Shown here in pieces: positions 16,356 through 23,759 of a DNA stretch of 64,000 nucleotides. Position 1 is the stretch's first letter. Each line of letters begins with the position of its first letter. The notes under the pieces were generated by a model. The model had not been told where the DNA came from, did not search any database, and saw nothing but the letters and a program-made list of their open reading frames with translations. The DNA lies in contig NZ_CP085442.1 in NCBI RefSeq assembly GCF_023824195.1, positions 2,394,001 through 2,458,000 of the forward strand. The letters are read 5' to 3'. Source of the DNA: Priestia megaterium (lineage in GTDB: Bacteria > Bacillota > Bacilli > Bacillales > Bacillaceae_H). The translations under genes and the position numbers were made by a program.

Positions 16356-16508
16356 GTGAATGAACAATTGAAACCTGAGGAAATTAGCATAGAAATTAAA
16401 CTTGAGCTTCTAAAGATATGTAATAACGTAATGAACAATAGTTGCAGCCCTAAAGAATTAATCATTGACTTAGAAAAATTAATTAGTCAAATTAGTTTAT
16501 CAGTTTAA
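16356..16508 (+). CDS. Small 50-residue protein, unknown
   Basis: AAGGGGG lies 9 bases before the GTG at 16356. The product (MNEQLKPEEISIEIKLELL, ICNNVMNN, KELIIDLEKLISQ) is helical with two Cys. It stands 40 bases ahead of the lipoprotein gene and may share its transcript. Family not recognised. Confidence 0.5.
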   Translation: MNEQLKPEEISIEIKLELLKICNNVMNNSCSPKELIIDLEKLISQISLSV

Positions 16509-16548
16509 TGTAACACTCTATACAGAGAAAAGTTAAGGGGAGAATGTT

Positions 16549-17193
16549 GTGAAAAAGTTGTTAGTTGGTAGTGTTTTGTTGTCCTTGAGTTTGACTATGG
16601 GAGCATGTGACCAAGTGGAAGAGAAGAACGTTGAAACTTCTAAGAAAGAAACTATTACTAAGTCAGAAGAAAAGAAAAGTACTGAGAAACAACCTAATAA
16701 GAAATTAGAAGCCCAACAGATTCAAAATGAGAAAAAGGACTTACGAGCGCAAGCTAGAGAAGTAGAGCTAGAAGAAAGAGAAGCTAAAGAGTTAGCCGAA
16801 CGCAAACGTCAAGCGGAAATAGCTGAGCAACAAAGACAACAAAAGATTGCCGAACAACAACGTATCGCAGCACAACAAGCAGAAGAACAAAAGAAACAAA
16901 AAGCTCAAGTAGCACAGAGTCAACAGCAACAAACAAATGATGAAGAAATATCTCATACTGACCAATATGAAGAACCTGAAGTAAATGAAGATATTTCTGC
17001 TCCAGATCAATACGAAGAAGAGATTCGTCAACAACAAGAAGAAAATTTTACGGATGAAACAAAGCAACAAATTAATCAAGAGATGGAAGAAAATGATGGA
17101 TATAGTTCGACTTTATGGCGATGTGATCAAGTGTTATATGGAGTGCAAGAAGGGTACATTTCAAAAGAAGAAGCAGGAGATTGTTTGAAATAA
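16549..17193 (+). CDS. Lipoprotein with long Gln/Glu-rich coiled coil
   Basis: 214 residues from a GTG start. The lipobox is LTMGAC, with the lipidated Cys at 20. Residues about 50-120 are a continuous charged coiled coil (EVELEEREAKELAERK, QQRIAAQQAEEQKKQ). Then come two similar acidic repeats (EISHTDQYEEPE and DISAPDQYEEEI) and a C-terminal block with two Cys (WRCDQVLYGVQEGYISKEEAGDCLK). It is a surface protein of unknown role and the last island gene before the right end. Confidence 0.7.
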   Translation: MKKLLVGSVLLSLSLTMGACDQVEEKNVETSKKETITKSEEKKSTEKQPNKKLEAQQIQNEKKDLRAQAREVELEEREAKELAERKRQAEIAEQQRQQKIAEQQRIAAQQAEEQKKQKAQVAQSQQQQTNDEEISHTDQYEEPEVNEDISAPDQYEEEIRQQQEENFTDETKQQINQEMEENDGYSSTLWRCDQVLYGVQEGYISKEEAGDCLK

Positions 17194-17242
17194 TTTAGTT
17201 ATAATTAGAAGAATAATTCTTGGAATATTTTTCTTGATTCTA

Positions 17243-17272
17243 TTGATAAAAAAACTATCTAAGTGGTACAAT
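17243..17272 (+). promoter_or_regulatory. Element-borne promoter for the reconstituted regulator
   Basis: TTGATA (17243-17248), an 18-base spacer and TACAAT (17267-17272), lying in element DNA 40 bases before the right repeat. It points at the regulator start at 17339. It is a better sigma-A match than the stranded native region at 4743. The -35 box overlaps the arm-type repeat. Confidence 0.6.
17244..17262 (+). repeat. Arm-type repeat, right copy
   Basis: TGATAAAAAAACTATCTAA, 18 of 19 bases identical to 4959-4977 and in the same orientation. It ends 49 bases before the right repeat and covers most of the -35 box of the regulator's new promoter. Confidence 0.55.
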
Positions 17273-17311
17273 ATACGTACAAATATATCATGGAACGTTG
17301 TTTTGACAGGG

Positions 17312-17408
17312 TTTATTGACATTAAGTAAGGTGATTTTTTGAATGATAAAAAACAAGTAGGTCAGCTGATTCAAGATCTGCGAAAGATTGCGGAAATGAC
17401 AACTGTCG
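17312..17408 (+). repeat. Right attachment site (attR), 97-bp repeat copy 2
   Basis: Perfect copy of 4792-4888. Here the repeat runs directly into the rest of the regulator gene, so the ORF is whole. Confidence 0.95.
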
Positions 17409-18232
17409 AGTTATCAGAAGGAATTTGTACAGAAGAAGAGCTACATCGATTTGAACAAGGTGAAATTCATGCAAGCAGTGAAGTTCTCTATCATTTATCG
17501 AAACGCTTAGGAGTTCCGATGAATTATTTTTTTGAAGCAGGAGAGCTAACGCCCAACGATTATTCAAAAGAAATTAAATCGACCATTAGGCATTATATAC
17601 GAAAACGCGATTATGAAACCGTGTTACATATGGTGAACAAAGAAAAAGATAATCCTATGTTTCAAGATCCTTTTCACGCACAATTTTTCCTATGGCACGA
17701 AGCCATATGTGATTATTATATTGGAAATAAATTTGAACAAGCGCTTCGTAAATTGGAAAAAGCAATTGCGTTCACGCGTACGAGCGAACAGTTTTATTCA
17801 GAAAAAGAGATTGCTATTTTAAATAGTATCGCCATTATTTACGAAGAAGAAGGTCATTTAAAAAAAGCGTTCAGTACGTTTATGGAAGGATTGCAGCATA
17901 TTGCTTTGCTTCCTAAGTTAAAAGATCCTCTTGTCAAAATTCGAATTTTATATGGATTATCGCGTGCGCTTTTGCAAATGGAGCGTTACGAAAAGTCGGT
18001 TAAATATGCACAAGCAGGACTAGAGCTATGTATTCAGCATGAGACGCTTTATTTATTAGGAGAACTGCATTATCAAATTGGAGAAGCCCTCTGTCAGCTT
18101 GGTGAGCTTAAAGAAGGAATAGCCTACCTAGAAAAAGCTGTTACTGTTTTTGAAATTGAGCAAAATGAAGCGTTTGTGACCATTATTCAAGAAGAGATGT
18201 CTAAATATCATGAAATAAAAAAGAAGAGCTGA
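17339..18232 (+). CDS. XRE-TPR transcriptional regulator, RNPP/PlcR-like; integration target
   Basis: 297 residues from a TTG start. An N-terminal XRE helix-turn-helix (about 8-65) is followed by TPR-like helical repeats (about 80-290; for example YYIGNKFEQALRKLEKAI, YLLGELHYQIGEALCQLGEL). Length and plan match PlcR/NprR-type regulators (285-420 residues), which bind a secreted signalling peptide and often control secreted proteases. No pheromone gene is seen next to it. The ribosome site (AAGTAAGGTG), the start and codons 1-23 lie in the attachment repeat. The only promoter in view is element-derived. Confidence 0.82.
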   Translation: MNDKKQVGQLIQDLRKIAEMTTVELSEGICTEEELHRFEQGEIHASSEVLYHLSKRLGVPMNYFFEAGELTPNDYSKEIKSTIRHYIRKRDYETVLHMVNKEKDNPMFQDPFHAQFFLWHEAICDYYIGNKFEQALRKLEKAIAFTRTSEQFYSEKEIAILNSIAIIYEEEGHLKKAFSTFMEGLQHIALLPKLKDPLVKIRILYGLSRALLQMERYEKSVKYAQAGLELCIQHETLYLLGELHYQIGEALCQLGELKEGIAYLEKAVTVFEIEQNEAFVTIIQEEMSKYHEIKKKS

Positions 18233-18248
18233 TAGCTCTTCTTTTTTT
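18221..18248 (+). terminator. Terminator overlapping the end of the regulator gene
   Basis: AAGAAGAGCT-GAT-AGCTCTTCTT then T's; the stop codon is in the loop. On the minus strand it also borders the Tyr/Pro-rich gene. Confidence 0.8.
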
Positions 18249-18483
18249 ATCTCCAATACACTGGGTGTGGGTAAAACGGGCGAGGACGAGGGTAAAAGTA
18301 AGGGGAATGGTAATAAATAGGACGAGGATAAGGGTAAGGATAAAATGGACGTGGGCGAGGATATGGATAATAACCATAAGGGAATCTTTCGTCAGTTTCA
18401 TGGGGATTCGAATAATAATCATAGCCATATTGATATTCTTCTAAAGGTTGTTCCGGGTAATATTGATAATTCACTATTTTCAC
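18247..18483 (-). CDS. Tyr/Pro-rich low-complexity protein
   Basis: 78 residues made mostly of Tyr, Pro, Arg and Phe in YPRPRPFYPYP-type repeats, with an acidic N-terminal third (YYPEQPLEEYQYGYDYY). AGGCGGTGAAA precedes the start. Such Tyr/Pro-rich proteins are common among Bacillus spore coat or surface proteins. No motif allows a firmer call. It is convergent with the regulator. Confidence 0.6.
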   Translation of the reverse strand: MKIVNYQYYPEQPLEEYQYGYDYYSNPHETDERFPYGYYPYPRPRPFYPYPYPRPIYYHSPYFYPRPRPFYPHPVYWR

Positions 18484-18600
18484 CGCCTAAATTTTTATGC
18501 TTTTTACTGTATTCAACATAGAAAGAATTGGAGTATGTACCATCAAACTTTTAATTTGAAAAAGGCGCGAGACAAGGAGTATTTTGAAAATAAAAACAAA

Positions 18601-19134
18601 TTAGCTTTCCTTCTCGTTTTCTTGTGAGTTATCAGTATCGGGAGGGTTGGGAAGTTCGAAGCTTTTAATAAAAGAAGCGTAAGCAATCGTGTCTTTAATA
18701 GGATTTACATAAGATAATTGTTGACCTCGATAGCTGAAATTAAATGTAATCCAAGCAAAATCTTTATTATTATTGGAAATCAGTGTTGCATTATGTATAA
18801 AAGCAGATGCGGCAATCATCGCATCCGGACCTTTAATTTTTTTATTGGATTCTATTTTAGCTTTTCGGCGGATTTGGGCTGCTAGCTGCGCGATTTCACT
18901 TGTAACGTCTACGATCTTATCTGTCATATCGTAAATATAATGATATTTTACTGCTTTGACTTGAGGATTTGTTTCTACTTCCCAATGCGACAGAAGTTCC
19001 ATTTCTACAACGGTAGGCATTAAAAATTCCGCATTATTTGAAATAAGTTCATTAATATATTCCACAACTTCTGGATAATTAAGCGCATGTGAAGCCCAAA
19101 TGTTTGTATCAATGATTACTTTTTCATCCAACAC
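18601..19134 (-). CDS. PIN-domain ribonuclease, VapC-like toxin candidate
   Basis: 177 residues from a GTG start. PIN features in order: Asp9 in IIDTNIW, a Glu in PTVVEMELLSHWE (about 44), and an Asp in IKGPDAMIAASAF (about 101), then NNKDF near 125. These are the acidic metal ligands of PIN RNases. The extra C-terminal tail is acidic. It lies 7 bases downstream of the 118-residue gene, as toxins follow antitoxins. RNase activity and a toxin role are inferred from the fold and context. Confidence 0.7.
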   Translation of the reverse strand: MLDEKVIIDTNIWASHALNYPEVVEYINELISNNAEFLMPTVVEMELLSHWEVETNPQVKAVKYHYIYDMTDKIVDVTSEIAQLAAQIRRKAKIESNKKIKGPDAMIAASAFIHNATLISNNNKDFAWITFNFSYRGQQLSYVNPIKDTIAYASFIKSFELPNPPDTDNSQENEKES

Positions 19135-19141
19135 AAATCGT

Positions 19142-19498
19142 TCACTCCTCTCTACTAGCCATTCGTACCAGCTCTTCTAACCCAAAAGGTGAGTAAAGAG
19201 CCGCAGATTCTGAAAGCTGATTGCTTAATAGAAGCTTTTCATGTTTAGTTAATCTAGTTTTTGCAGATTTTATGAGCTTTTCTTGTGTGTCATTTAATGT
19301 TTTATCTTTTTTATCATACGTGCGTAGAACTTTATTTTGAGGTTTGTATTTAAGATTTTTCTTCTGCATAGGGGGTGAGGAAGGTGATTGTGGCGAGGGT
19401 TGTGTATAAATTTTTCCATTTATTTTTAGTTTAAAGTGCTTCTGAACTTCCTTGCTGTATGTTCCTTTTTGGTCATCTACCAAGCGCTGTGCTTTCAT
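19142..19498 (-). CDS. Basic protein upstream of the PIN gene, antitoxin candidate
   Basis: 118 residues. Lys-rich N-terminal part, a Ser/Pro/Gln linker (QPSPQSPSSPPMQ), then a helical C-terminal half (ESAALYSPFGLEELVRMAS). No AbrB, RHH or HTH fold is evident, so it is not a standard VapB. The position directly upstream of the PIN gene, in the same operon, suggests it is the partner. GGCAGGGATATC precedes the ATG. Confidence 0.55.
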   Translation of the reverse strand: MKAQRLVDDQKGTYSKEVQKHFKLKINGKIYTQPSPQSPSSPPMQKKNLKYKPQNKVLRTYDKKDKTLNDTQEKLIKSAKTRLTKHEKLLLSNQLSESAALYSPFGLEELVRMASREE

Positions 19499-19735
19499 GA
19501 TATCCCTGCCTTTTATATAAATTTATATAGTATATGTGATGAAATTTTCTCTTACTATTCCTTTTATATAAAAAGATTAAAAAAATTAGCTTCCGGGAGT
19601 TATTAAATTAACTAATGTTTGCCTGGTGGGTGATAATCTCAGCGAATACCGGACAAAGGTTTAAAAACATGATATCGTATAAGAGAAATAAATCAGTATA
19701 GGTTAGAGAAGGAACTACAAAAAAGGGGATGCAAA

Positions 19736-20296
19736 ATGAAAACAGAAAAACAAAAAATGCTGGATGGAGAATTATATCTTTCCGCTGATCCGCAATTAAT
19801 GAAAGAACGTGAAAACGCTCGAAGATTAACAAGGCTTTATAACCAAACAACAGAAAGGGAAGAAGAAATACGTACAAACTTATTAAAAGAACTGTTTGGT
19901 TCTACGGGAAATTCTCTTTACATTGAGCCTACTTTCCGCTGTGACTACGGTTCTAACATTCATGTTGGAGAAAATTTTTATGCTAACTTTGATTGCGTAC
20001 TTTTAGATGTATGTGAAATAAGAATAGGAGATAATTGTTTTCTTGCACCAGGTGTACATATCTATACAGCAACTCATCCTTTGCATGCCCTTGAAAGAAT
20101 TTCAGGAGCTGAGTTTGGAAAGCGCGTAGAAATAGGAAATAACGTCTGGATTGGGGGAAGAGCCATTATTAATCCAGGAGTGAAAATAGGCAACAATGCG
20201 GTAATTGCTTCGGGTGCCGTTGTGACAAAGAATGTTCCTGATAACGTGGTAGTCGGAGGCAATCCTGCGGTTATAATCAAGCGTATTGAAGATTAA
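19736..20296 (+). CDS. maa: Maltose/galactoside O-acetyltransferase, hexapeptide-repeat family
   Basis: 186 residues, the usual length. The N-terminal helical Mac domain ([17 protein letters not shown]) is followed by left-handed beta-helix hexapeptide repeats ([37 protein letters not shown]). The catalytic-type His lies in TATHPLH. It transfers acetyl from acetyl-CoA to sugars; the physiological substrate is unclear. AAAAGGGGATGCAAA gives the start. It is a single gene with its own terminator. Confidence 0.88.
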   Translation: MKTEKQKMLDGELYLSADPQLMKERENARRLTRLYNQTTEREEEIRTNLLKELFGSTGNSLYIEPTFRCDYGSNIHVGENFYANFDCVLLDVCEIRIGDNCFLAPGVHIYTATHPLHALERISGAEFGKRVEIGNNVWIGGRAIINPGVKIGNNAVIASGAVVTKNVPDNVVVGGNPAVIIKRIED

Positions 20297-20301
20297 AGAA
20301 T

Positions 20302-20340
20302 AAACAAAGAGCTTTTGAATTGTAAAAGCTCTTTGTTTAT
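20302..20340 (+). terminator. Terminator after maa
   Basis: AAACAAAGAGCTTTT / AAAAGCTCTTTGTTT long stem. Confidence 0.75.
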
Positions 20341-20436
20341 ACGGTGTTTTATTGCGGATTTGGCTCGTCCTCATTTATAATGTTTTGGTTAAATGTAAAA
20401 ATATACATATTTCCTTCCGAGATCATCCATACTTTA

Positions 20437-20466
20437 TTGACAAAGGAAAATTAATCATGGTATATT
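20437..20466 (+). promoter_or_regulatory. Sigma-A promoter of the dioxygenase gene
   Basis: TTGACA (20437-20442), an 18-base spacer and TATATT (20461-20466), directly followed by a palindromic operator. Confidence 0.7.
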
Positions 20467-20499
20467 ATCTTTAATTAAAGATATTTAAATTAAAGATAA
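20466..20499. promoter_or_regulatory. Palindromic operator, MhqR-type candidate, with an extra half-site
   Basis: TATCTTTAATTAAAGATA (20466-20483) is a perfect 18-bp palindrome overlapping the end of the -10 box and the start point. A further half (AATTAAAGATAAA) follows. The ATCT...AGAT frame resembles the operator I recall for MhqR, the quinone-responsive repressor of Mhq dioxygenases. The overlap with the promoter implies repression. Confidence 0.6.
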
Positions 20500-20542
20500 A
20501 TAATGAATGATAAACTAGACGATTTATCCGGAGGAATGTAGA

Positions 20543-21520
20543 ATGAACCACTTAAAAGGAATACACCACGTAACGGCTATTACAAGCAGTGCAGAAAAGA
20601 ATTATGAATTTTTCACATATGTGTTAGGTATGCGCTTAGTTAAAAAAACGGTCAATCAAGATGATATTCAAACGTATCATTTATTTTTCGCAGATGATAA
20701 AGGCAGCGCCGGAACGGACATGACTTTTTTTGATTTTCCTGGCATTCCAAAAGGTTCTCACGGAACAAATGAAATTTCAAAAACATCTTTCCGCGTTCCA
20801 AATGATGCGGCTTTAGACTATTGGGTAAAGCGCTTTGATCGCCTAGAAGTAAAGCATACGGGGATTCAAGAGCTATTTGGGAAAAAGACGCTTTCGTTTG
20901 TTGATTTTGACGATCAGCAGTATCAGTTAATTTCCGATGAAGGAAATCAAGGAGTTGAATCAGGCACTCCTTGGCAAAAAGGCCCTGTACCTCTTCAATA
21001 CGCTATTACGGGACTCGGTCCTATCTTTATTCGTATTGCCGAGTTTAATTACTTTAAAGAAATGATGGAAAAAGTCCTTTTATTTAAAGAGATTGCTCAA
21101 GAGGGAGATCTTCACCTATTTGAAGTAGGAGAAGGAGGAAACGGTGCGCAAGTAGTAGTCGAACACAATGAAAAACTTCCGCAGGCTCAGCAAGGTTTTG
21201 GAACGGTTCATCACGTTGCTTTTCGCGTAGAAAATCGACAGGCTCTTGAGGAATGGATTAACCGAATGCCAAGCTTTGGTTTCCATACGTCTGGTTATGT
21301 GAATCGTCACTTCTTTGAATCGTTGTATGCAAGAGTGGCTCCGCAAATTTTATTTGAATTTGCGACAGATGGACCAGGATTTATGGGAGATGAACCTTAC
21401 GAAACGCTCGGAGAAAAATTATCACTGCCTCCGTTTTTAGAGCCAAAACGTGCAGAAATTGAGAAGCTCGTCCGTCCGATTGATACAGTAAGAAGTACAA
21501 AAGAGTTTGTGAAAGAATAG
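20543..21520 (+). CDS. Ring-cleaving dioxygenase, glyoxalase/VOC family (MhqO/MhqA-like)
   Basis: 325 residues with two VOC modules: module 1 starts GIHHVTAITS with metal-ligand His8/His9, and module 2 has TVHHVAFRVENR at about 225. The family contains the Bacillus MhqO/MhqE/MhqA proteins that detoxify hydroquinones and catechols by ring cleavage with Fe(II). CGGAGGAATG lies before the ATG. The upstream palindrome fits induction by quinone stress. Which paralogue it is cannot be told from sequence alone. Confidence 0.85.
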   Translation: MNHLKGIHHVTAITSSAEKNYEFFTYVLGMRLVKKTVNQDDIQTYHLFFADDKGSAGTDMTFFDFPGIPKGSHGTNEISKTSFRVPNDAALDYWVKRFDRLEVKHTGIQELFGKKTLSFVDFDDQQYQLISDEGNQGVESGTPWQKGPVPLQYAITGLGPIFIRIAEFNYFKEMMEKVLLFKEIAQEGDLHLFEVGEGGNGAQVVVEHNEKLPQAQQGFGTVHHVAFRVENRQALEEWINRMPSFGFHTSGYVNRHFFESLYARVAPQILFEFATDGPGFMGDEPYETLGEKLSLPPFLEPKRAEIEKLVRPIDTVRSTKEFVKE

Positions 21521-21525
21521 TACAC

Positions 21526-21559
21526 AAAAAACACTCAAATAGCTATTTGAGTGTTTTTT
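21526..21559. terminator. Terminator after the dioxygenase gene
   Basis: AAAAAACACTCAAATA / TATTTGAGTGTTTTTT, a long perfect stem. Confidence 0.9.
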
Positions 21560-21669
21560 GCTGTTTCGAAGACGAATCAGCTTTCAAAACGCTAAAAAAA
21601 ACGTGTTTTTGATATCTTCTACTTTTATATATACCTGTCGCGAATGTTTACTTAAAAAATGCCAATGTT

Positions 21670-22188
21670 CTACAAGGAAGGAGTAGGAGTGGGTTGTGCA
21701 TAGCCTTCTTTATATTTTTCATCGATGTCTTTGCGAATATCTTTTATTGATTTGCCTCGGTTATAGTCGAGCATAGCTTTAGCTGCAATTTCTATACACA
21801 ATCCGCATTTTGTTCCATGATCATCCCAGACAACTGCTCCATTTCTTTTGTTTTTAAAAATAAAGCAGTCATAGCTATTTTTGTGATTCGCTTCCATGCC
21901 ACATCCGCAGTAGCAAGGGATTTTTTCAAGTAGTTCACGGTTTTTAGCAACGGATAGATAAACTAGTTTCATATCTTTAGGCTGGTTCTTCAAAAACTGT
22001 GGTAAAACATCTGCTCCTGAAGTCTCTTCTCGAATATCAGCAACTGCAGCTTTATGATGTTCATGACCTGAATGTGCAGAAGAGTTTGTGGCAGAAGAAG
22101 TTGTTGCATTGTTTGAACAAGCGGATAATCCAATACTTGTAGCGAGAATCCCCAACAAAATAATTGATTTTTTCAATACAATTAACAT
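21670..22188 (-). CDS. PCYCGC-motif lipoprotein
   Basis: 172 residues. The lipoprotein signal ends LSAC (Cys about 24), then a His-rich linker (SAHSGHEHHKA). The signature PCYCGCGMEANHKNSYDC follows, and further on CGLCIEIA. The six Cys plus His suggest a metal- or redox-binding extracytoplasmic domain; the family is described by its PCYCGC motif and its role is not known. The ribosome site is AAAGGATG. It is a single gene, transcribed towards the dioxygenase terminator. Confidence 0.82.
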   Translation of the reverse strand: MLIVLKKSIILLGILATSIGLSACSNNATTSSATNSSAHSGHEHHKAAVADIREETSGADVLPQFLKNQPKDMKLVYLSVAKNRELLEKIPCYCGCGMEANHKNSYDCFIFKNKRNGAVVWDDHGTKCGLCIEIAAKAMLDYNRGKSIKDIRKDIDEKYKEGYAQPTPTPSL

Positions 22189-22410
22189 CCTTTCATGTGA
22201 AAATAAATGATAGTTGCATCATACACGGCAGTTTATCTATGTAGATAATCAAATACCTGCTTGTTTATATCTAATTCTCTATAAGTATGCAGAGCGGTTA
22301 TCGTGTATGATAGAGATGGACGAGGAAAAAATATGAAGCATGAATTTATCATAAGGTGCGTTTTGTAAGTAATTGGACAGAAGGAGAAAGTGAACGGAGG
22401 TTAAACAGTA

Positions 22411-23265
22411 GTGAGTGAACAAAATCAACGTCTTTTTGAATATATTTTAGAGAATTCAGCCTCTATCAGTGAAGAATGGCTGCGCCAAAGAAGTAATATA
22501 AAAGGATCGATTTACTCAAAGGACGCAGATGCTTCAGTTGAGAAAAAGCTGCGCGAGCAGCATCTTTATACGATCGAAACAATTGCGAGCGGCTTTCTTG
22601 ACGATCAAGAGATTTTTAAACAACGTATGATGAAATGGACGACGGAAGTAGTAAACAGCAGAATTAAATTTGATACGCCGATTTACGAAGTAGTAGAAGC
22701 GCTAAGCAAAACAAGAAAAATTATTTGGACGTATGTCAAAACATATAGTCTGATACATTCATCTATTACAAAAGAAGATATACTGTCTTGGAGTGAAGTT
22801 TATCATACAACATTTGATAAACTCATTAATGAATTCTCCGAACAGTATTATAAAATCACAAGGCAAAAAATAAGTCTTCAGCAAGAGCTAATCGACGAAA
22901 CGAGTTTTCCTGTCATTCCAATTGTAGATCACATCGCGGTCTTGCCTTTGGTAGGGCTTATTGATGAAATCAAAGGTGATTCTATTATCGAGGTTGTTCC
23001 AAAAAGGTGTGCAGAAAAACATATAAGGCATCTAGTCATTGACTTATCGGGTGTAAATTATGTAGATACGTATGTTGCTCACAAATTTTTTGATTTGATT
23101 AACATTTTGCAGCTGCTAGGCATCCATGCGATTATGTCAGGAGTGAGTCCTGACATGGCTCAGACGGCTGTTAATGTAGGAATTAGTTTTAATAAAATTG
23201 AAACGTTTGGACATTTAAAACAAGCTCTCTCTTCGCTTGGTGTAAAGAAAAAAGAAGAAGAATAA
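22411..23265 (+). CDS. RsbR-type stressosome protein (STAS domain)
   Basis: 284 residues from a GTG start with CGGAGG upstream. The N-terminal half (about 1-140) is the all-helical RsbR_N-type sensor (globin-like). The C-terminal half (about 155-275) is a STAS domain (HLVIDLSGVNYVDTYVAHKF, with a Thr in the position often phosphorylated by RsbT). Such proteins form stressosomes with RsbS and RsbT and control sigma-B. No rsbS or rsbT lies near, so it is an orphan RsbR paralogue (YojH/YqhA/YtvA class). Confidence 0.85.
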   Translation: MSEQNQRLFEYILENSASISEEWLRQRSNIKGSIYSKDADASVEKKLREQHLYTIETIASGFLDDQEIFKQRMMKWTTEVVNSRIKFDTPIYEVVEALSKTRKIIWTYVKTYSLIHSSITKEDILSWSEVYHTTFDKLINEFSEQYYKITRQKISLQQELIDETSFPVIPIVDHIAVLPLVGLIDEIKGDSIIEVVPKRCAEKHIRHLVIDLSGVNYVDTYVAHKFFDLINILQLLGIHAIMSGVSPDMAQTAVNVGISFNKIETFGHLKQALSSLGVKKKEEE

Positions 23266-23284
23266 AGTATAGAAATGCTAGATC

Positions 23285-23330
23285 GAAACGGAACTGTTTG
23301 AGACCTTTACTCTCAGTTCCGTTTCTTTTT
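23285..23330 (+). terminator. Terminator after the RsbR-type gene
   Basis: GAAACGGAACTG / CAGTTCCGTTTC with T-run. Confidence 0.85.
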
Positions 23331-23561
23331 GTTTGTCTATATTCTGCTGCATTCAAAATCTTGTAAGCATGCCTTACAAACTCCTTTTCACATGGGGACA
23401 AATGGAAGATACTAAGGAGCAAACAAACGGCGGTTTTCTATGCCAAACGTCTCGTTTAGTTCAAGAATGGAGGTGTAAAGAGAAGAATAAGAGAAGTACA
23501 TAATGAGATAGTTAAAGTTCTAGATAAGCACTGATAAGCCGTGTGATTAAGGAGGAGTTCT

Positions 23562-23759
23562 ATGAAAATAATTTATCTTCTTTGCCTGCTTCCGTTTGTA
23601 GGAATATTAGGTTTATTACCTTTTGTTAACAAAGTGACGCCGTTTATTTTAGGGATGCCTTTTTTTCTCTTTTGGATTGTTATGTGGGTAATCCTTACGT
23701 CTTTTATTATGGGTATTGTGTACAAGCTCGATCCTGCTGTTAAAGGAGGAGATAAATAA
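23562..23759 (+). CDS. DUF3311 small membrane protein
   Basis: 65 residues with two transmembrane helices (about 3-20 and 27-52); short Lys/Asp-rich tail. AAGGAGGAG precedes the ATG. Its stop codon overlaps the next start (TAATG), so translation is coupled to the symporter. DUF3311 proteins usually sit ahead of SSS symporters (yhjC-yhjB in B. subtilis) and may help transport. Confidence 0.85.
   Translation: MKIIYLLCLLPFVGILGLLPFVNKVTPFILGMPFFLFWIVMWVILTSFIMGIVYKLDPAVKGGDK

Larger units (their letters stand above)
4792..17408. mobile_element. Integrated genomic island with tyrosine integrase (about 12.5 kb)
   Basis: The island is bounded by a perfect 97-bp direct repeat (4792-4888 and 17312-17408) that duplicates the start of a host regulator gene. 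A tyrosine recombinase lies 135 bp inside the left end. The content is typical accessory DNA: nuclease-like genes, lipoproteins, a ParB-fold protein, small orphan ORFs and several broken genes. No relaxase, conjugation, capsid or terminase gene was recognised. It may be a phage-satellite-like or mobilisable island remnant; the class is open. Confidence 0.9.

Noticed and set aside
18201..18428. Minus-strand frame overlapping the Tyr/Pro-rich gene
   Set aside because: Alternate frame of the repeated Tyr/Pro codons; no start signal.
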